This document shows positions 1 to 6,726 of a DNA stretch of 21,761 nucleotides, one piece after another. Made by a program: the position numbers and the translations under genes. The DNA is taken from positions 1 through 21,761 of the forward strand of contig JAJXPD010000010.1 of assembly GCA_021641325.1 (NCBI GenBank). Direction: 5' to 3'. The notes beneath the pieces were generated by a model that worked only from the letters and a program-made list of their open reading frames with translations, had not been told where the DNA came from and did not search any database. Position 1 is the first letter of the stretch. Each line of letters begins with the position of its first letter. This stretch comes from Opitutales bacterium (GTDB lineage: Bacteria; Verrucomicrobiota; Verrucomicrobiia; Opitutales; Intestinicryptomonadaceae).

Positions 1-36
1 GTCTTGGTTCTATGTGGCGTTTTTCACTAAAATCCA

Positions 37-74
37 CTCTCTTTGGTGTTGACCCCTCTCTTTGGTGTTGACCC
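37..74. repeat. 19-bp perfect tandem duplication
   Basis: The unit CTCTCTTTGGTGTTGACCC occurs twice back to back at 37-55 and 56-74 with no mismatch. Each copy contains GTTGACC, which resembles a -35 element, but no convincing -10 follows. The rest of 1-105 shows no gene or terminator that I can support. The duplication may be a replication slippage product or the edge of a longer array that begins outside the window. Confidence 0.8.
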
Positions 75-105
75 AATTTCTTCAACTTGCGGCACATGCA
101 AAAGC

Positions 106-188
106 TACTCAGGACGGGACTCGAACCCGTACGACCGTAAAGTCAGCGGATTTTAAGTCCGCTGCGTCTACCATTCCGCCACCTGAGC
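106..188 (-). tRNA. tRNA-Leu (anticodon UAA)
   Basis: Read on the minus strand, the sequence folds as a class II tRNA of 83 nt. The acceptor strand GCTCAGG pairs with CCTGAGT (one terminal G-U pair). The anticodon stem GCGGA/TCCGC encloses the loop CTTAAAA, giving anticodon TAA and so decoding UUA. A long variable arm (GAC/GTC type stem) is present, as expected for leucine tRNAs, and the T arm ACGGG-TTCGAGT-CCCGT is intact. CCA is not encoded. The gene lies about 200 bp downstream of the tRNA-Val gene on the same strand, but a terminator between the two makes co-transcription unlikely. I saw no good promoter of its own. Confidence 0.95.
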
Positions 189-330
189 AAAATTTCCCTC
201 CGCCTGTCGCGGGGATTTTCCCGTAGCCGAAATTGCGGAGTAAACGCCGTATCGCGAAAAAATCGCCGTTTCGCGGGCTTCGGTGTCCGCCCGCAAGCCG
301 CTTTTCGCAACATTCGGCATTGTCTGCTTC

Positions 331-360
331 AAAAAATACGCCCTTGGTCTTGGGGCGTAT
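331..360 (-). terminator. Rho-independent terminator after tRNA-Val
   Basis: On the minus strand ATACGCCC (360-353) pairs perfectly with GGGCGTAT (343-336) around a 9-nt loop, followed by a run of T (336-331). It lies 30 bp downstream of the tRNA-Val 3' end, so it most likely ends that transcript. Confidence 0.85.
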
Positions 361-389
361 CGTTCGAAATTATAAAAAAACTGCGGCAA

Positions 390-463
390 TGGGGATACTC
401 GGACTCGAACCGAGGACCCTCTGCGTGTGATGCAGATGCTCTAACCAACTGAGCTATATCCCC
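390..463 (-). tRNA. tRNA-Val (anticodon CAC)
   Basis: The minus strand gives a 74-nt cloverleaf. The acceptor GGGGATA pairs with TATCCCC, the D arm reads AGCTCAGTTGGTTAGAGC, and the anticodon stem TCTGC/GCAGA encloses ATCACAC with anticodon CAC, which decodes GUG. The T arm CTCGG-TTCGAGT-CCGAG and discriminator A follow. CCA is not encoded. Confidence 0.95.
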
Positions 464-476
464 TGACTATCCGCCC

Positions 477-506
477 ATTCTTTCACATCGGCTTTGCGTT
501 TGTCAA
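477..506 (-). promoter_or_regulatory. Promoter for tRNA-Val
   Basis: On the minus strand a perfect -35 hexamer TTGACA (506-501) is followed after 18 bp by AAGAAT (482-477), which matches the -10 consensus at four of six positions. The tRNA begins 13 bp further on, a spacing that suits a stable-RNA gene with a short leader. Confidence 0.65.
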
Positions 507-560
507 GTATCTTGATTGGCTTTGGCGCATTTTTTCGGCGCGGGGGCGGAAATTTTTGTG

Positions 561-588
561 TTGAAATCGCGGCGCGGCGGCTCATTAT
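561..588 (+). promoter_or_regulatory. Possible promoter for hisI
   Basis: TTGAAA (561-566) and CATTAT (583-588) are separated by 16 bp. Initiation from this pair would fall at about 595, almost at the chosen ATG (597), so the mRNA would be leaderless. This is a motif match only. I see no strong Shine-Dalgarno sequence before that ATG, which is compatible with the idea but does not prove it. Confidence 0.35.
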
Positions 589-596
589 CGTCGGGT

Positions 597-1028
597 ATGA
601 GTAAAGAAATAGAAGAAGGTCTCAATTTGCAGCTCGATTTCACGAAGCTTAAAAAAATCGCGCAATGCTCCGAGGACGTAATCCCCGCAATCGCGCAATG
701 CGCCGACACGGGCGAAGTTCTCATCGTCGGATACGTCAACAAGCTCGCCCTCGAAACGGCATTCAAAGAAGGCATGGCTACTTTTTGGAGCACTTCCAGA
801 AACGAACTCTGGATTAAGGGCAAAACCAGCGGCGACTTCCTCAAACTCGTAGACGTTCTTGTGAACTGCGAGCAGAATTCGGTTGTCTATAAAGTCCGCA
901 TGGTCGGAAAAGGCTCGTGCCACACCAAGGACAAGTCCGGCAATCCCCGCCGCGGCTGCTACTACCGCAGAATAAAATTCGCCGACGGCAAGATTCAGGG
1001 ACTTGAATTTCTCGACGGCATGGAATAA
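597..1028 (+). CDS. hisI: Phosphoribosyl-AMP cyclohydrolase (HisI), variant metal site
   Basis: A 143-residue protein that should hydrolyse the purine ring of phosphoribosyl-AMP in histidine synthesis. Family landmarks are visible in order: LDFTKL, PAIAQCADTGEVLIVGYVNKLAL, ATFWSTSRNELWIKGKTSGD, and the cysteine region ending in GCYYRRI. The three cysteines that bind zinc in the family are kept (NCEQN, SCHTK, GCYY). The magnesium-binding D-C-D-x-D motif, however, reads N-C-E-Q-N, and the spacing between the last two cysteines is wider than the usual CHTGxxSC. My recollection is that such CEQN variants occur in several deep-branching phyla, so activity is still likely. The ATG at 597 fits the family start; an in-frame ATG at 516 would add 27 residues with no family match. 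No HisE domain is fused and no other biosynthetic his gene is adjacent. dnaN follows about 100 bp downstream. Confidence 0.88.
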   Translation: MSKEIEEGLNLQLDFTKLKKIAQCSEDVIPAIAQCADTGEVLIVGYVNKLALETAFKEGMATFWSTSRNELWIKGKTSGDFLKLVDVLVNCEQNSVVYKVRMVGKGSCHTKDKSGNPRRGCYYRRIKFADGKIQGLEFLDGME

Positions 1029-1037
1029 ATTTTAGCT

Positions 1038-1065
1038 GGATTTTTCCGCATTTGCATACTATAAA
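1038..1065 (+). promoter_or_regulatory. Weak candidate promoter for dnaN
   Basis: TATAAA at 1060-1065 is a good -10 match inside the hisI-dnaN gap, but no clear -35 hexamer lies at the right distance (the best is TGGATT-like sequence near 1037). If used, it would give a leader of about 60 nt. dnaN may instead be read through from hisI. Confidence 0.3.
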
Positions 1066-1130
1066 GGGGGCAGTTTTTATGTCCGATACGTTTCGGATTT
1101 AAGCCCCGCAAAAACAACCACCAAACAGAT

Positions 1131-2255
1131 ATGAAGTTCAAAATCAACAAGGAACATTTTGTGACGGGTTTGCGTCAGGTCGCAAACGTCGTAAGCTCCA
1201 AACCGCCGAACGCAGTTCTCAACAACGTGCTCATCAAGGCAGAGGGCGACGTAGTGACCCTCACCACAACAAACCTCGATTTGGGCATTCGCTGCTCAAT
1301 CAAGGCGGAAGTCGAAAACGGCGGCGAAATTACGCTTCCCGTCAAGAAATTCGCGCAGATTGTGGGCGCGGCTCCCCAGCAGGAAATCACTTTCGAAAGC
1401 GACGACGGACAGACCGCAAAGGTGAAGTCGGGCGGCTTCTCCACAAAGCTCAACGGCCTCCGCGCGGAGGAATTCCCCGCGCTGCCGAGCTTCGTAGACC
1501 AGCACAGCTACGAGCTTCCCCCGCAGGAGCTTTTCAACATGCTCCGCTCCGTTTCCTACGCGAAAAGCTCCGACGAAAACCGCTACATCTTAAACAGCGT
1601 GTATTTCAACTTCTCCGAAGGAAAGCTCACTCTCGTTGCGACGGACGGCAAGCGCATGGCTCTCGTCTCGCGCGACATGAAGATAGAGCAGGAGGACGAA
1701 GGCAACGTCATTCTCCCCGCAAAGACCGTCGGCGAGCTTGAAAAGCTCCTCTCGCAGGGCAAGGTCGCAAAAATCAGCTTCAACGAACGTCAGGTTGCGT
1801 TCGACATCGACGTCGTCGGCGACGCCTCCGAAAACGGGCTTGTTGGGTCAATCTACCTCGTTTCGAAAATCGTGGAGGGCAGCTACCCGAATTACAAGCA
1901 GGTAATTCCCAAAGAGGCGGAGCACAGAATCAAGGTTGACCGCGAGCTCATGCTCGAAACCGTCAACCGCGTTGCGATTCTCACGAGCGACAAGCAGAAT
2001 TCGGTAAAGCTTACGATGTCCGAAAACTCGCTCGAAATCTCGACGCGCAGCGCGGAGGGCGACGCAAAGCAGGCTATCGAAATCGAATATTCGGGTCCCG
2101 AAGTACAAATCGGCTTCAACCCCGAATTCCTCAAACAGCCGCTTGGCAGCATTTCGAAAGACGAAGTTTTCTTCGAATTCAAGGACGAAATGAGCCCCGG
2201 AGTTTTCAAGACGCTCGACAACTTTATGTGCGTCGTAATGCCGCTTAGAATCTAA
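1131..2255 (+). CDS. dnaN: DNA polymerase III beta subunit (sliding clamp)
   Basis: A 374-residue beta clamp, the usual length for the family. As a homodimeric ring it holds polymerase III and other replication and repair factors on DNA. Recognisable stretches are the opening MKFKINKEHFVTGLRQVANVV, the domain I core VLIKAEGDVVTLTTTNLDLGI, the linker LNGLRAEEFPALP, the domain II segment YILNSVYFNFSEGKLTLVATDGKRMAL, the domain III segment EGSYPNYKQVIPKE, and the characteristic C-terminus VVMPLRI, which forms part of the partner-binding cleft. Three clamp domains of about 120 residues are therefore present. It is not next to dnaA or recF here. The stop codon overlaps the start of the next gene by one base (TAATG), implying translational coupling. 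No strong Shine-Dalgarno sequence precedes the ATG. Confidence 0.98.
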   Translation: MKFKINKEHFVTGLRQVANVVSSKPPNAVLNNVLIKAEGDVVTLTTTNLDLGIRCSIKAEVENGGEITLPVKKFAQIVGAAPQQEITFESDDGQTAKVKSGGFSTKLNGLRAEEFPALPSFVDQHSYELPPQELFNMLRSVSYAKSSDENRYILNSVYFNFSEGKLTLVATDGKRMALVSRDMKIEQEDEGNVILPAKTVGELEKLLSQGKVAKISFNERQVAFDIDVVGDASENGLVGSIYLVSKIVEGSYPNYKQVIPKEAEHRIKVDRELMLETVNRVAILTSDKQNSVKLTMSENSLEISTRSAEGDAKQAIEIEYSGPEVQIGFNPEFLKQPLGSISKDEVFFEFKDEMSPGVFKTLDNFMCVVMPLRI

Positions 2256-3133
2256 TGCGGATATTCGAAAACCCCGTTTACTTGGCAATCATCGCGCTTT
2301 TCGGCGCGATGATTTTCGTTGGCGGGGTCAACGCGCGCTGGTTCGGCTCGGCAAAGCTTGTGCTTTTGCGTCGCTGGATTCGCGCGGCGTGCTTTTCGCT
2401 CGCGGTTTTTGTCTGCCTGCGGCATTTTCTCGACGACCGCCCCGTTTGGGTCTTGGGGGCGAGTTCGGTTTTGCTTTTTCTGCTGCTCGAATCGGCGTTT
2501 TACTGGGCGGGAATTTCGCTTGAAAACACCGACGAGGACATCGAAATGTTCCCGAAGTTCGAGCCTACCGAAAGCGCGTGGAGCACCCTCGAACGCCACG
2601 CAAAACTGCGCGGGCGCATTCTTGCGGCGGGCTTTTGCGAGAGCGGCAAATTCAAGCTGCCCGTTGACGACGAGCTTGGGGTGTCGGTTTTTGCGACAAC
2701 TTTCGATTCCGCCGACGGGCTTTCGCGCATGTGCGTGATGTTTCCGTTCGGGGGGACGTCGTTTGCGATGGCTTCGGTGAAATCGCGGCTTGCCGACGGG
2801 CGGGTAATGCTCACCGAGTCGCGCTTCATTCCGAACGGCTTGGACTATCCCGAAAACTACGACGCGCGGAATTTTCCGCTGGATTCGAATCCGCTTTCGG
2901 TCTACGCAAGGCATTTGAAGAGGCTTGCGGCGTGCGGTTCGAGCGCGGTCGCCGTTTCGGAAGACCCGCTTGCCGACCTCAACGGCACGATAGACGCGGA
3001 GCTTGCGGCGAACATCAAGAGCGGTCTGATAAACCTTCCGTCGGCTTGGGACGAAGACGGCGTCTACACGGACGAGGGAAAATACCGCATCTGGATTTCG
3101 ACGATGAAAATGTCGTACATTCCGTTCGTTTAG
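2255..3133 (+). CDS. Predicted membrane protein of unknown function, coupled to dnaN
   Basis: A 292-residue protein I do not recognise. The first 90 residues hold three hydrophobic spans (about 8-25, 42-58 and 66-88). A soluble domain of roughly 200 residues follows, with alternating strand-like segments ([41 protein letters not shown]) and a helical stretch near [17 protein letters not shown]. There are no cysteine pairs, nucleotide-binding loops or enzyme motifs that I can name. The start ATG shares a base with the dnaN stop (TAATG), so the gene almost certainly sits in the dnaN transcription unit. Its 3' end overlaps that of the convergent lpxK gene by 4 bp, leaving no room for a terminator between them. 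Being a real gene is well supported by length and junctions; its role is unknown. Confidence 0.8.
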   Translation: MRIFENPVYLAIIALFGAMIFVGGVNARWFGSAKLVLLRRWIRAACFSLAVFVCLRHFLDDRPVWVLGASSVLLFLLLESAFYWAGISLENTDEDIEMFPKFEPTESAWSTLERHAKLRGRILAAGFCESGKFKLPVDDELGVSVFATTFDSADGLSRMCVMFPFGGTSFAMASVKSRLADGRVMLTESRFIPNGLDYPENYDARNFPLDSNPLSVYARHLKRLAACGSSAVAVSEDPLADLNGTIDAELAANIKSGLINLPSAWDEDGVYTDEGKYRIWISTMKMSYIPFV

Positions 3134-4356
3134 TCGGCGGAATTTTGCGGGGCGTCGTCGCTTTCGCGCTTTGGGAAGCAGATTTTCTCGACGGCGGACT
3201 CGAAGTCTTCCTCGCCGCGGAGAATGTCTATTTCAAGCTTTGTGTAGTAGAACGGGATTTCCGTTTTCAGGTCGGGGCGAATGCGCACGGCGTCCTTTTC
3301 GGTGCAGACGGCAAGCTGCGCGCCCGCGTTTTTTGCGGCGTCGAAAAACGCGTCTAGTTCGGCGTCGTCGAACCTGTGGTGGTCGAGAAAGCGTTTTTTG
3401 TAGACGATTTCCCCTCCGAGCTCCACAAGGAATTTTTCGAAGCCTTCGGGCACTGCGATTGCCGAAAAACACGCGACTTTCGCGCCTTTGAGTATTTCAA
3501 GCCCGACCCTTTCGTTCGTCGAAAATTCCGCAAGGCACGTCGGTCTGTGGGCGCATTCGATTATTTCGACCGACGGGTTGTATTTGCGTATTGTGCGCTC
3601 CAATTCCGGGTCGCGCCTGCCGTCGGATTTTGTGAGGAAGATGTACGACGCGCGTTTGAGGTGCGAGACAGGCTCGCGCAAAATTCCGCGCGGGAGCAGG
3701 CTGAAATTGCCGAAGGGGTTTGTCTTGTCGACAAGCAGCAGTTGCAGCTGCCCGCGCAGGGGCAGGTATTGGAAGCCGTCGTCGAGCACGAGGGTGTCGG
3801 CGCCGAATTCCGTTATTGCGTAGTGCCCCGCGCGTACGCGGTTTTTGTCTACAATTACAATTACCCCGGGGAGGTTGCGGGCGAGCATGTAGGGTTCGTC
3901 GCCCGCGAATTCGGAGTCGAGCAGAATCCGCTTGCCGTCGGAGACCACTTTCGGCTTGGGGGCTTCGCCGTGGGTGAGCCAGCGGACGAATTTTTTCAGC
4001 GCGCCGTCCGACTTGCTTTTGTAGCCGCGGCTTAAAATTGCGACTTTTCTGCCGCGCTCGTTGAGGGAGCGCGCGAACTTTTCGACAATCGGCGTTTTGC
4101 CCGTGCCGCCCACCGTCAAATTTCCGACGACGACCACAAGGCAGCCGAGCGGGGCGTCGCGCATGATTCGTTTTTCGTACATGGCGTAGCGCGTCCGCGC
4201 GATTGCCTCGAACACAAACGAGAGCGTTTTCAGAACCGCCGCGTAGACGGAAATCCAGAAGCCCTCGCGGCGGTCGTAGATTACGTCGGCGGTCAGGTGT
4301 GCGAAGTCCTCGCCGAACTTCGACAGCCTGCGTTTCATGCGTTTGAGAAAGCCCAA
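3130..4356 (-). CDS. lpxK: Tetraacyldisaccharide 4'-kinase (lipid A synthesis)
   Basis: A 408-residue LpxK, which phosphorylates the 4' position of the lipid A disaccharide at the inner membrane using ATP. Visible landmarks are an N-terminal amphipathic/hydrophobic helix (about 33-52), a Walker A loop [12 protein letters not shown] at 78-89, SRGYKSK at 109-115, the LDDGFQ motif at 191-196, the [10 protein letters not shown] and DHHRFDD segments, and TEKDAVRI. It is longer than the about 330 residues of the E. coli enzyme, mostly through the N-terminal extension and a longer C-terminal part. The TTG at 4356 is preferred over the internal ATG (codon 7) because a full GGAGG lies six bases upstream of it. 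The gene follows the 565-residue secreted protein gene with one base between stop and start, so the two are co-translated. Its presence indicates an LPS-bearing outer membrane. Confidence 0.95.
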   Translation of the reverse strand: MGFLKRMKRRLSKFGEDFAHLTADVIYDRREGFWISVYAAVLKTLSFVFEAIARTRYAMYEKRIMRDAPLGCLVVVVGNLTVGGTGKTPIVEKFARSLNERGRKVAILSRGYKSKSDGALKKFVRWLTHGEAPKPKVVSDGKRILLDSEFAGDEPYMLARNLPGVIVIVDKNRVRAGHYAITEFGADTLVLDDGFQYLPLRGQLQLLLVDKTNPFGNFSLLPRGILREPVSHLKRASYIFLTKSDGRRDPELERTIRKYNPSVEIIECAHRPTCLAEFSTNERVGLEILKGAKVACFSAIAVPEGFEKFLVELGGEIVYKKRFLDHHRFDDAELDAFFDAAKNAGAQLAVCTEKDAVRIRPDLKTEIPFYYTKLEIDILRGEEDFESAVEKICFPKRESDDAPQNSAD

Positions 4357-4357
4357 G

Positions 4358-6055
4358 TTATTCCTCCCCCTTTTCGGGCTTCGCCTTTTTCGGCGGGGTC
4401 AGCGTTTCGCGCAGTTTTTCAGCCCTCGCTTTCGACAGTTCGTCGCGCGAGGCGCTTACGAACATCGACACCACCTTGTTCGCGCTTCGGTAGTCTTCGA
4501 CCGACACGAAAAGTTTTGCAAGCGGCATCGTTATTTTGCGCAGGCACTCGTCGGGGCAGGAGGTCGAGTTTCTCACGATATCCTGATATGCGGGCAGGAT
4601 TTCCGTTTTGTCTTCGGCGCGGGCGAACATGTCGGAAATCTGGTTCGCGTAGATGTCGATGCCAAGCCCCGTGTCGGAGCGCATTACGCCGCGCATTTCG
4701 GCGGTGAGCAGCCTGTCCGCCTCTTTGCCGCGCCTGAGGGCGATGAGGTTTTGGCGGTAGAAATTGAGCATTGCAATGCACATGTCGGGGTAGCGGCGGA
4801 ACGCTTCGTAGCTTTTGCGCCAGTAGGAGTCAAGCTCGCCCTGCGACGCCCCGAAGCGCGCGCGCGCCGAGATGAACGCGATGTACGCCTCCCAGTTTTC
4901 GGGATTTTCCTTTCGGGCTTTGTCGGCGAAAACGGCGGCATCGTTGTATTTGCCCGCGTCGTAGAGCATGCGCGAAATTTCGAGGAACACGCGCGAGAAG
5001 ATTCCCGCCTCCGTCGTGATGTGGCGGCGGGCGAGCATGTCGATGTCGAACTTCTGCGAAGTCCTCCATGTTTGCGGGTCGAGCGGGCGTCCGAAGAGGT
5101 GTTTTGCCTTTTCGCTGCGGGCGACGTCGTGCTTCCAGACCCCCGGCCGCGACATGTACGCAAGCCACGCCTGTTTGCCCTCGCGGAAGAAAAGGCAGGG
5201 TATGCCGTTGGCGTTTGCGATTCTCCACGCGCAGTAGACTTTTTCCGCCTCCGTGCCGCCGTATTTGAGGATATTTTTCGGGGTGAATTCGCGCTCCGAC
5301 GCGTCCCAGTCGGCAACGACTCCGTTTGCGTAGCGCGACTTGTCGGTCTTTATCGAGTGCGCAAGCTTTTCTATCGCGAACGGCGCAATGCTCGTGTTTT
5401 TCAGTCCGCGCAGCTCGTCGAGCGGCCCGCCGATTCCGAACACCCAGATAAGTTCGCCGACCGTCAGCCTGTCCATCGGGAACACGAACGTATGCGGGTC
5501 TTCCGTGAAAATGTTGAAGGTTTCCTCCGCCTGAAACATCGGGACGGGGTCGGACGGCGTTCCGCAGTTCGGCCAGCCGCCGGGGGGCGGAACGTCGTAG
5601 ACGAGCGAGACCGCGAACGCGCTCCTCAGGTATTTTTTGAAATTGTCGGGGTAGACTTGGTGGATTTGCGCGAGCGTTTTGCAGACGCCTTCGAGGTTGT
5701 CTTCGGGCTTCATTGTCTCGAAAAAGTCGCAGAGCGCGGGAATGTCGGATAGCATTGCGCGTTTTACCGCCGTGTGCAAAGACGCCCCCTCCTTCGAGAA
5801 GAGGTCCGCCGCCTTGTAGACGTAGAGCCAGCCCGCGGCTTCGGGGTAGAGCTGTTTGAGGGCGAGGTCGAGGGTTGTCGCGCGGGTCTTTTCGGCGTAT
5901 TCGCCCCACGCCTGCGCGCTGTCGTTTTCGAGCAGTTTGTCTATGTCCGACTGCGAAATCGGCGAAACGGGAAGCTTGGGCAGTTCGGGCACTGCGTGTT
6001 GCGCCGACGCCGCGACCGCCGAAATGCAAAAAATTATTGCGCTAAAAAACCTCAT
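4358..6055 (-). CDS. Secreted protein with degenerate transglutaminase-like core
   Basis: A 565-residue protein. It opens with a signal peptide ([18 protein letters not shown], likely cut before QH), so the mature protein is periplasmic or secreted. The N-terminal third is helical. Residues 265-300 read [15 protein letters not shown], then GIP, then KQAWLAY. This has the layout of a transglutaminase/protease-like fold (GxC..., helix, GIP, HAW), but the position of the catalytic Cys is occupied by Thr/Glu and the His by Gln. The family assignment is my inference from pattern alone; if it is right, the domain is inactive. The C-terminal 200 residues are helical with TPR-like spacing ([35 protein letters not shown]), ending in a Lys/Glu/Pro-rich tail. 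It is the first gene of a two-gene unit with lpxK. A possible envelope function is suggested by that linkage but not shown. Confidence 0.8.
   Translation of the reverse strand: MRFFSAIIFCISAVAASAQHAVPELPKLPVSPISQSDIDKLLENDSAQAWGEYAEKTRATTLDLALKQLYPEAAGWLYVYKAADLFSKEGASLHTAVKRAMLSDIPALCDFFETMKPEDNLEGVCKTLAQIHQVYPDNFKKYLRSAFAVSLVYDVPPPGGWPNCGTPSDPVPMFQAEETFNIFTEDPHTFVFPMDRLTVGELIWVFGIGGPLDELRGLKNTSIAPFAIEKLAHSIKTDKSRYANGVVADWDASEREFTPKNILKYGGTEAEKVYCAWRIANANGIPCLFFREGKQAWLAYMSRPGVWKHDVARSEKAKHLFGRPLDPQTWRTSQKFDIDMLARRHITTEAGIFSRVFLEISRMLYDAGKYNDAAVFADKARKENPENWEAYIAFISARARFGASQGELDSYWRKSYEAFRRYPDMCIAMLNFYRQNLIALRRGKEADRLLTAEMRGVMRSDTGLGIDIYANQISDMFARAEDKTEILPAYQDIVRNSTSCPDECLRKITMPLAKLFVSVEDYRSANKVVSMFVSASRDELSKARAEKLRETLTPPKKAKPEKGEE
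4363..4367 (-). promoter_or_regulatory. Ribosome binding site that fixes the TTG start of lpxK
   Basis: The minus strand reads GGAGGAATAACTTG. The GGAGG is six bases before the TTG and overlaps the last codons of the upstream gene, whose stop TAA lies inside the spacer. This supports TTG initiation and translational coupling. Confidence 0.75.
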
Positions 6056-6307
6056 AAATCCATATTTATTCCGCAGTTTTAAATGTCAAGATATGAAAGC
6101 GCGGACTGCCCCAAAAATGCAAAACCGAGCGCGGAGTCGGAAGCGGTGCGCGGTGTGGAAAAGGGGCGCGGATAGGCGAGGGTTGCGAATGCGCGCGCAG
6201 GAAGTTGCGCGGAGATAGAAGCATGCGCATAGCGCATCGTTGCGGCGCCGCTTTGCGTTTGGCGTGTCGCCGCGCGGGTCATTTTGCGCGTTGCGTTGAA
6301 TGTCCGC
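6056..6307. other. Intergenic region between two minus-strand units
   Basis: No coding sequence is supported here. On the minus strand TTGACA (6089-6084) lies just before the 565-residue protein gene. The best -10 candidates (TAAATA at 6068-6063 or AATATG at 6066-6061) are poor and sit within ten bases of the ATG, so a short-leader promoter is possible but uncertain. A perfect 6-bp inverted repeat ATGCGC-ATA-GCGCAT occupies 6223-6237, with no known role. Confidence 0.5.
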
Positions 6308-6338
6308 AAAAAAACGCCCGACCTTGCGGCGCGGGCGT
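6308..6338 (-). terminator. Rho-independent terminator of the ferrosome-like operon
   Basis: On the minus strand ACGCCCG (6338-6332) pairs perfectly with CGGGCGT (6320-6314) around an 11-nt loop and runs into a tract of T (6314-6308). It is 21 bp past the stop of the last gene of the operon. Confidence 0.85.
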
Positions 6339-6359
6339 CCGAAATCCGAAATTCGGGGC

Positions 6360-6698
6360 TTATGCTGCGGGCTGTTCTTCCGCGGCGGGGGCAACCTTTG
6401 CCGCCTTTGTCTTGCGGCGGCGGCGTTTCGCCTTGGGCTTTTCCTCCGCGGGCGCGGCGGCTTCGCCGGATTCCGCGGCAAGTTCGCGTTCGGCGATGAT
6501 GTCTTCAATCTTTTCTTTGAGCGTCGCGAGCTCTTCGACGGACATATTGTTCAACGGCTTGTTTTCGTTGACGGGAATGTCCATTCCGTGCGAACGCAGG
6601 ATTTCGTCGATTTTATCCTGATTCTTTTTGTAGAGGTAGAAGCCTGTCGCTGCGATGCCGATGCCGAGCGCGGCTCCGATTATATGGTCTCTTGTCAT
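6360..6698 (-). CDS. Small single-span membrane protein with Lys/Ala-rich tail, last gene of ferrosome-like operon
   Basis: A 112-residue protein of unknown family. Residues 6-22 (IIGAALGIGIAATGFYL) form one glycine/alanine-rich transmembrane span with GxxxG-like spacing. A charged helical region follows (KKNQDKIDEILRSHG, then VEELATLKEKIEDIIAERELAAES). The C-terminus is low-complexity, with a basic cluster KAKRRRRKTKAAK flanked by Ala/Pro/Glu. It starts 28 bp after the P-type ATPase stop behind a good Shine-Dalgarno sequence (AAAGGAAC) and precedes the operon terminator, so it belongs to the same transcript. Small one-span proteins with charged tails are, as I recall, common companions of HMA2/P-type ATPase operons. 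A scaffold or regulatory role at the ATPase-containing membrane is a guess from context. The basic tail could contact phosphate-rich content or lipids. Confidence 0.8.
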   Translation of the reverse strand: MTRDHIIGAALGIGIAATGFYLYKKNQDKIDEILRSHGMDIPVNENKPLNNMSVEELATLKEKIEDIIAERELAAESGEAAAPAEEKPKAKRRRRKTKAAKVAPAAEEQPAA

Positions 6699-6726
6699 GT
6701 TTGTTCCTTTCGGTTTTGATTTAAAG

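Noticed and set aside
585..923. Minus-strand frames over hisI and dnaN (for example 585-923 and 1848-2288)
   Set aside because: They are shadows of strongly conserved genes on the plus strand, without start signals or recognisable domains.
4337..5752. A 471-codon plus-strand open frame opposite lpxK and the 565-residue protein gene
   Set aside because: It is antisense to a gene with a signal peptide and good junctions, has an Arg-rich composition typical of GC-rich shadow frames, and has no recognisable domain.
4830..6029. A 399-codon minus-strand frame overlapping the 565-residue protein gene
   Set aside because: The translation is Arg/Ala-rich with no domain; the signal-peptide-bearing frame on the same strand is clearly the real one.
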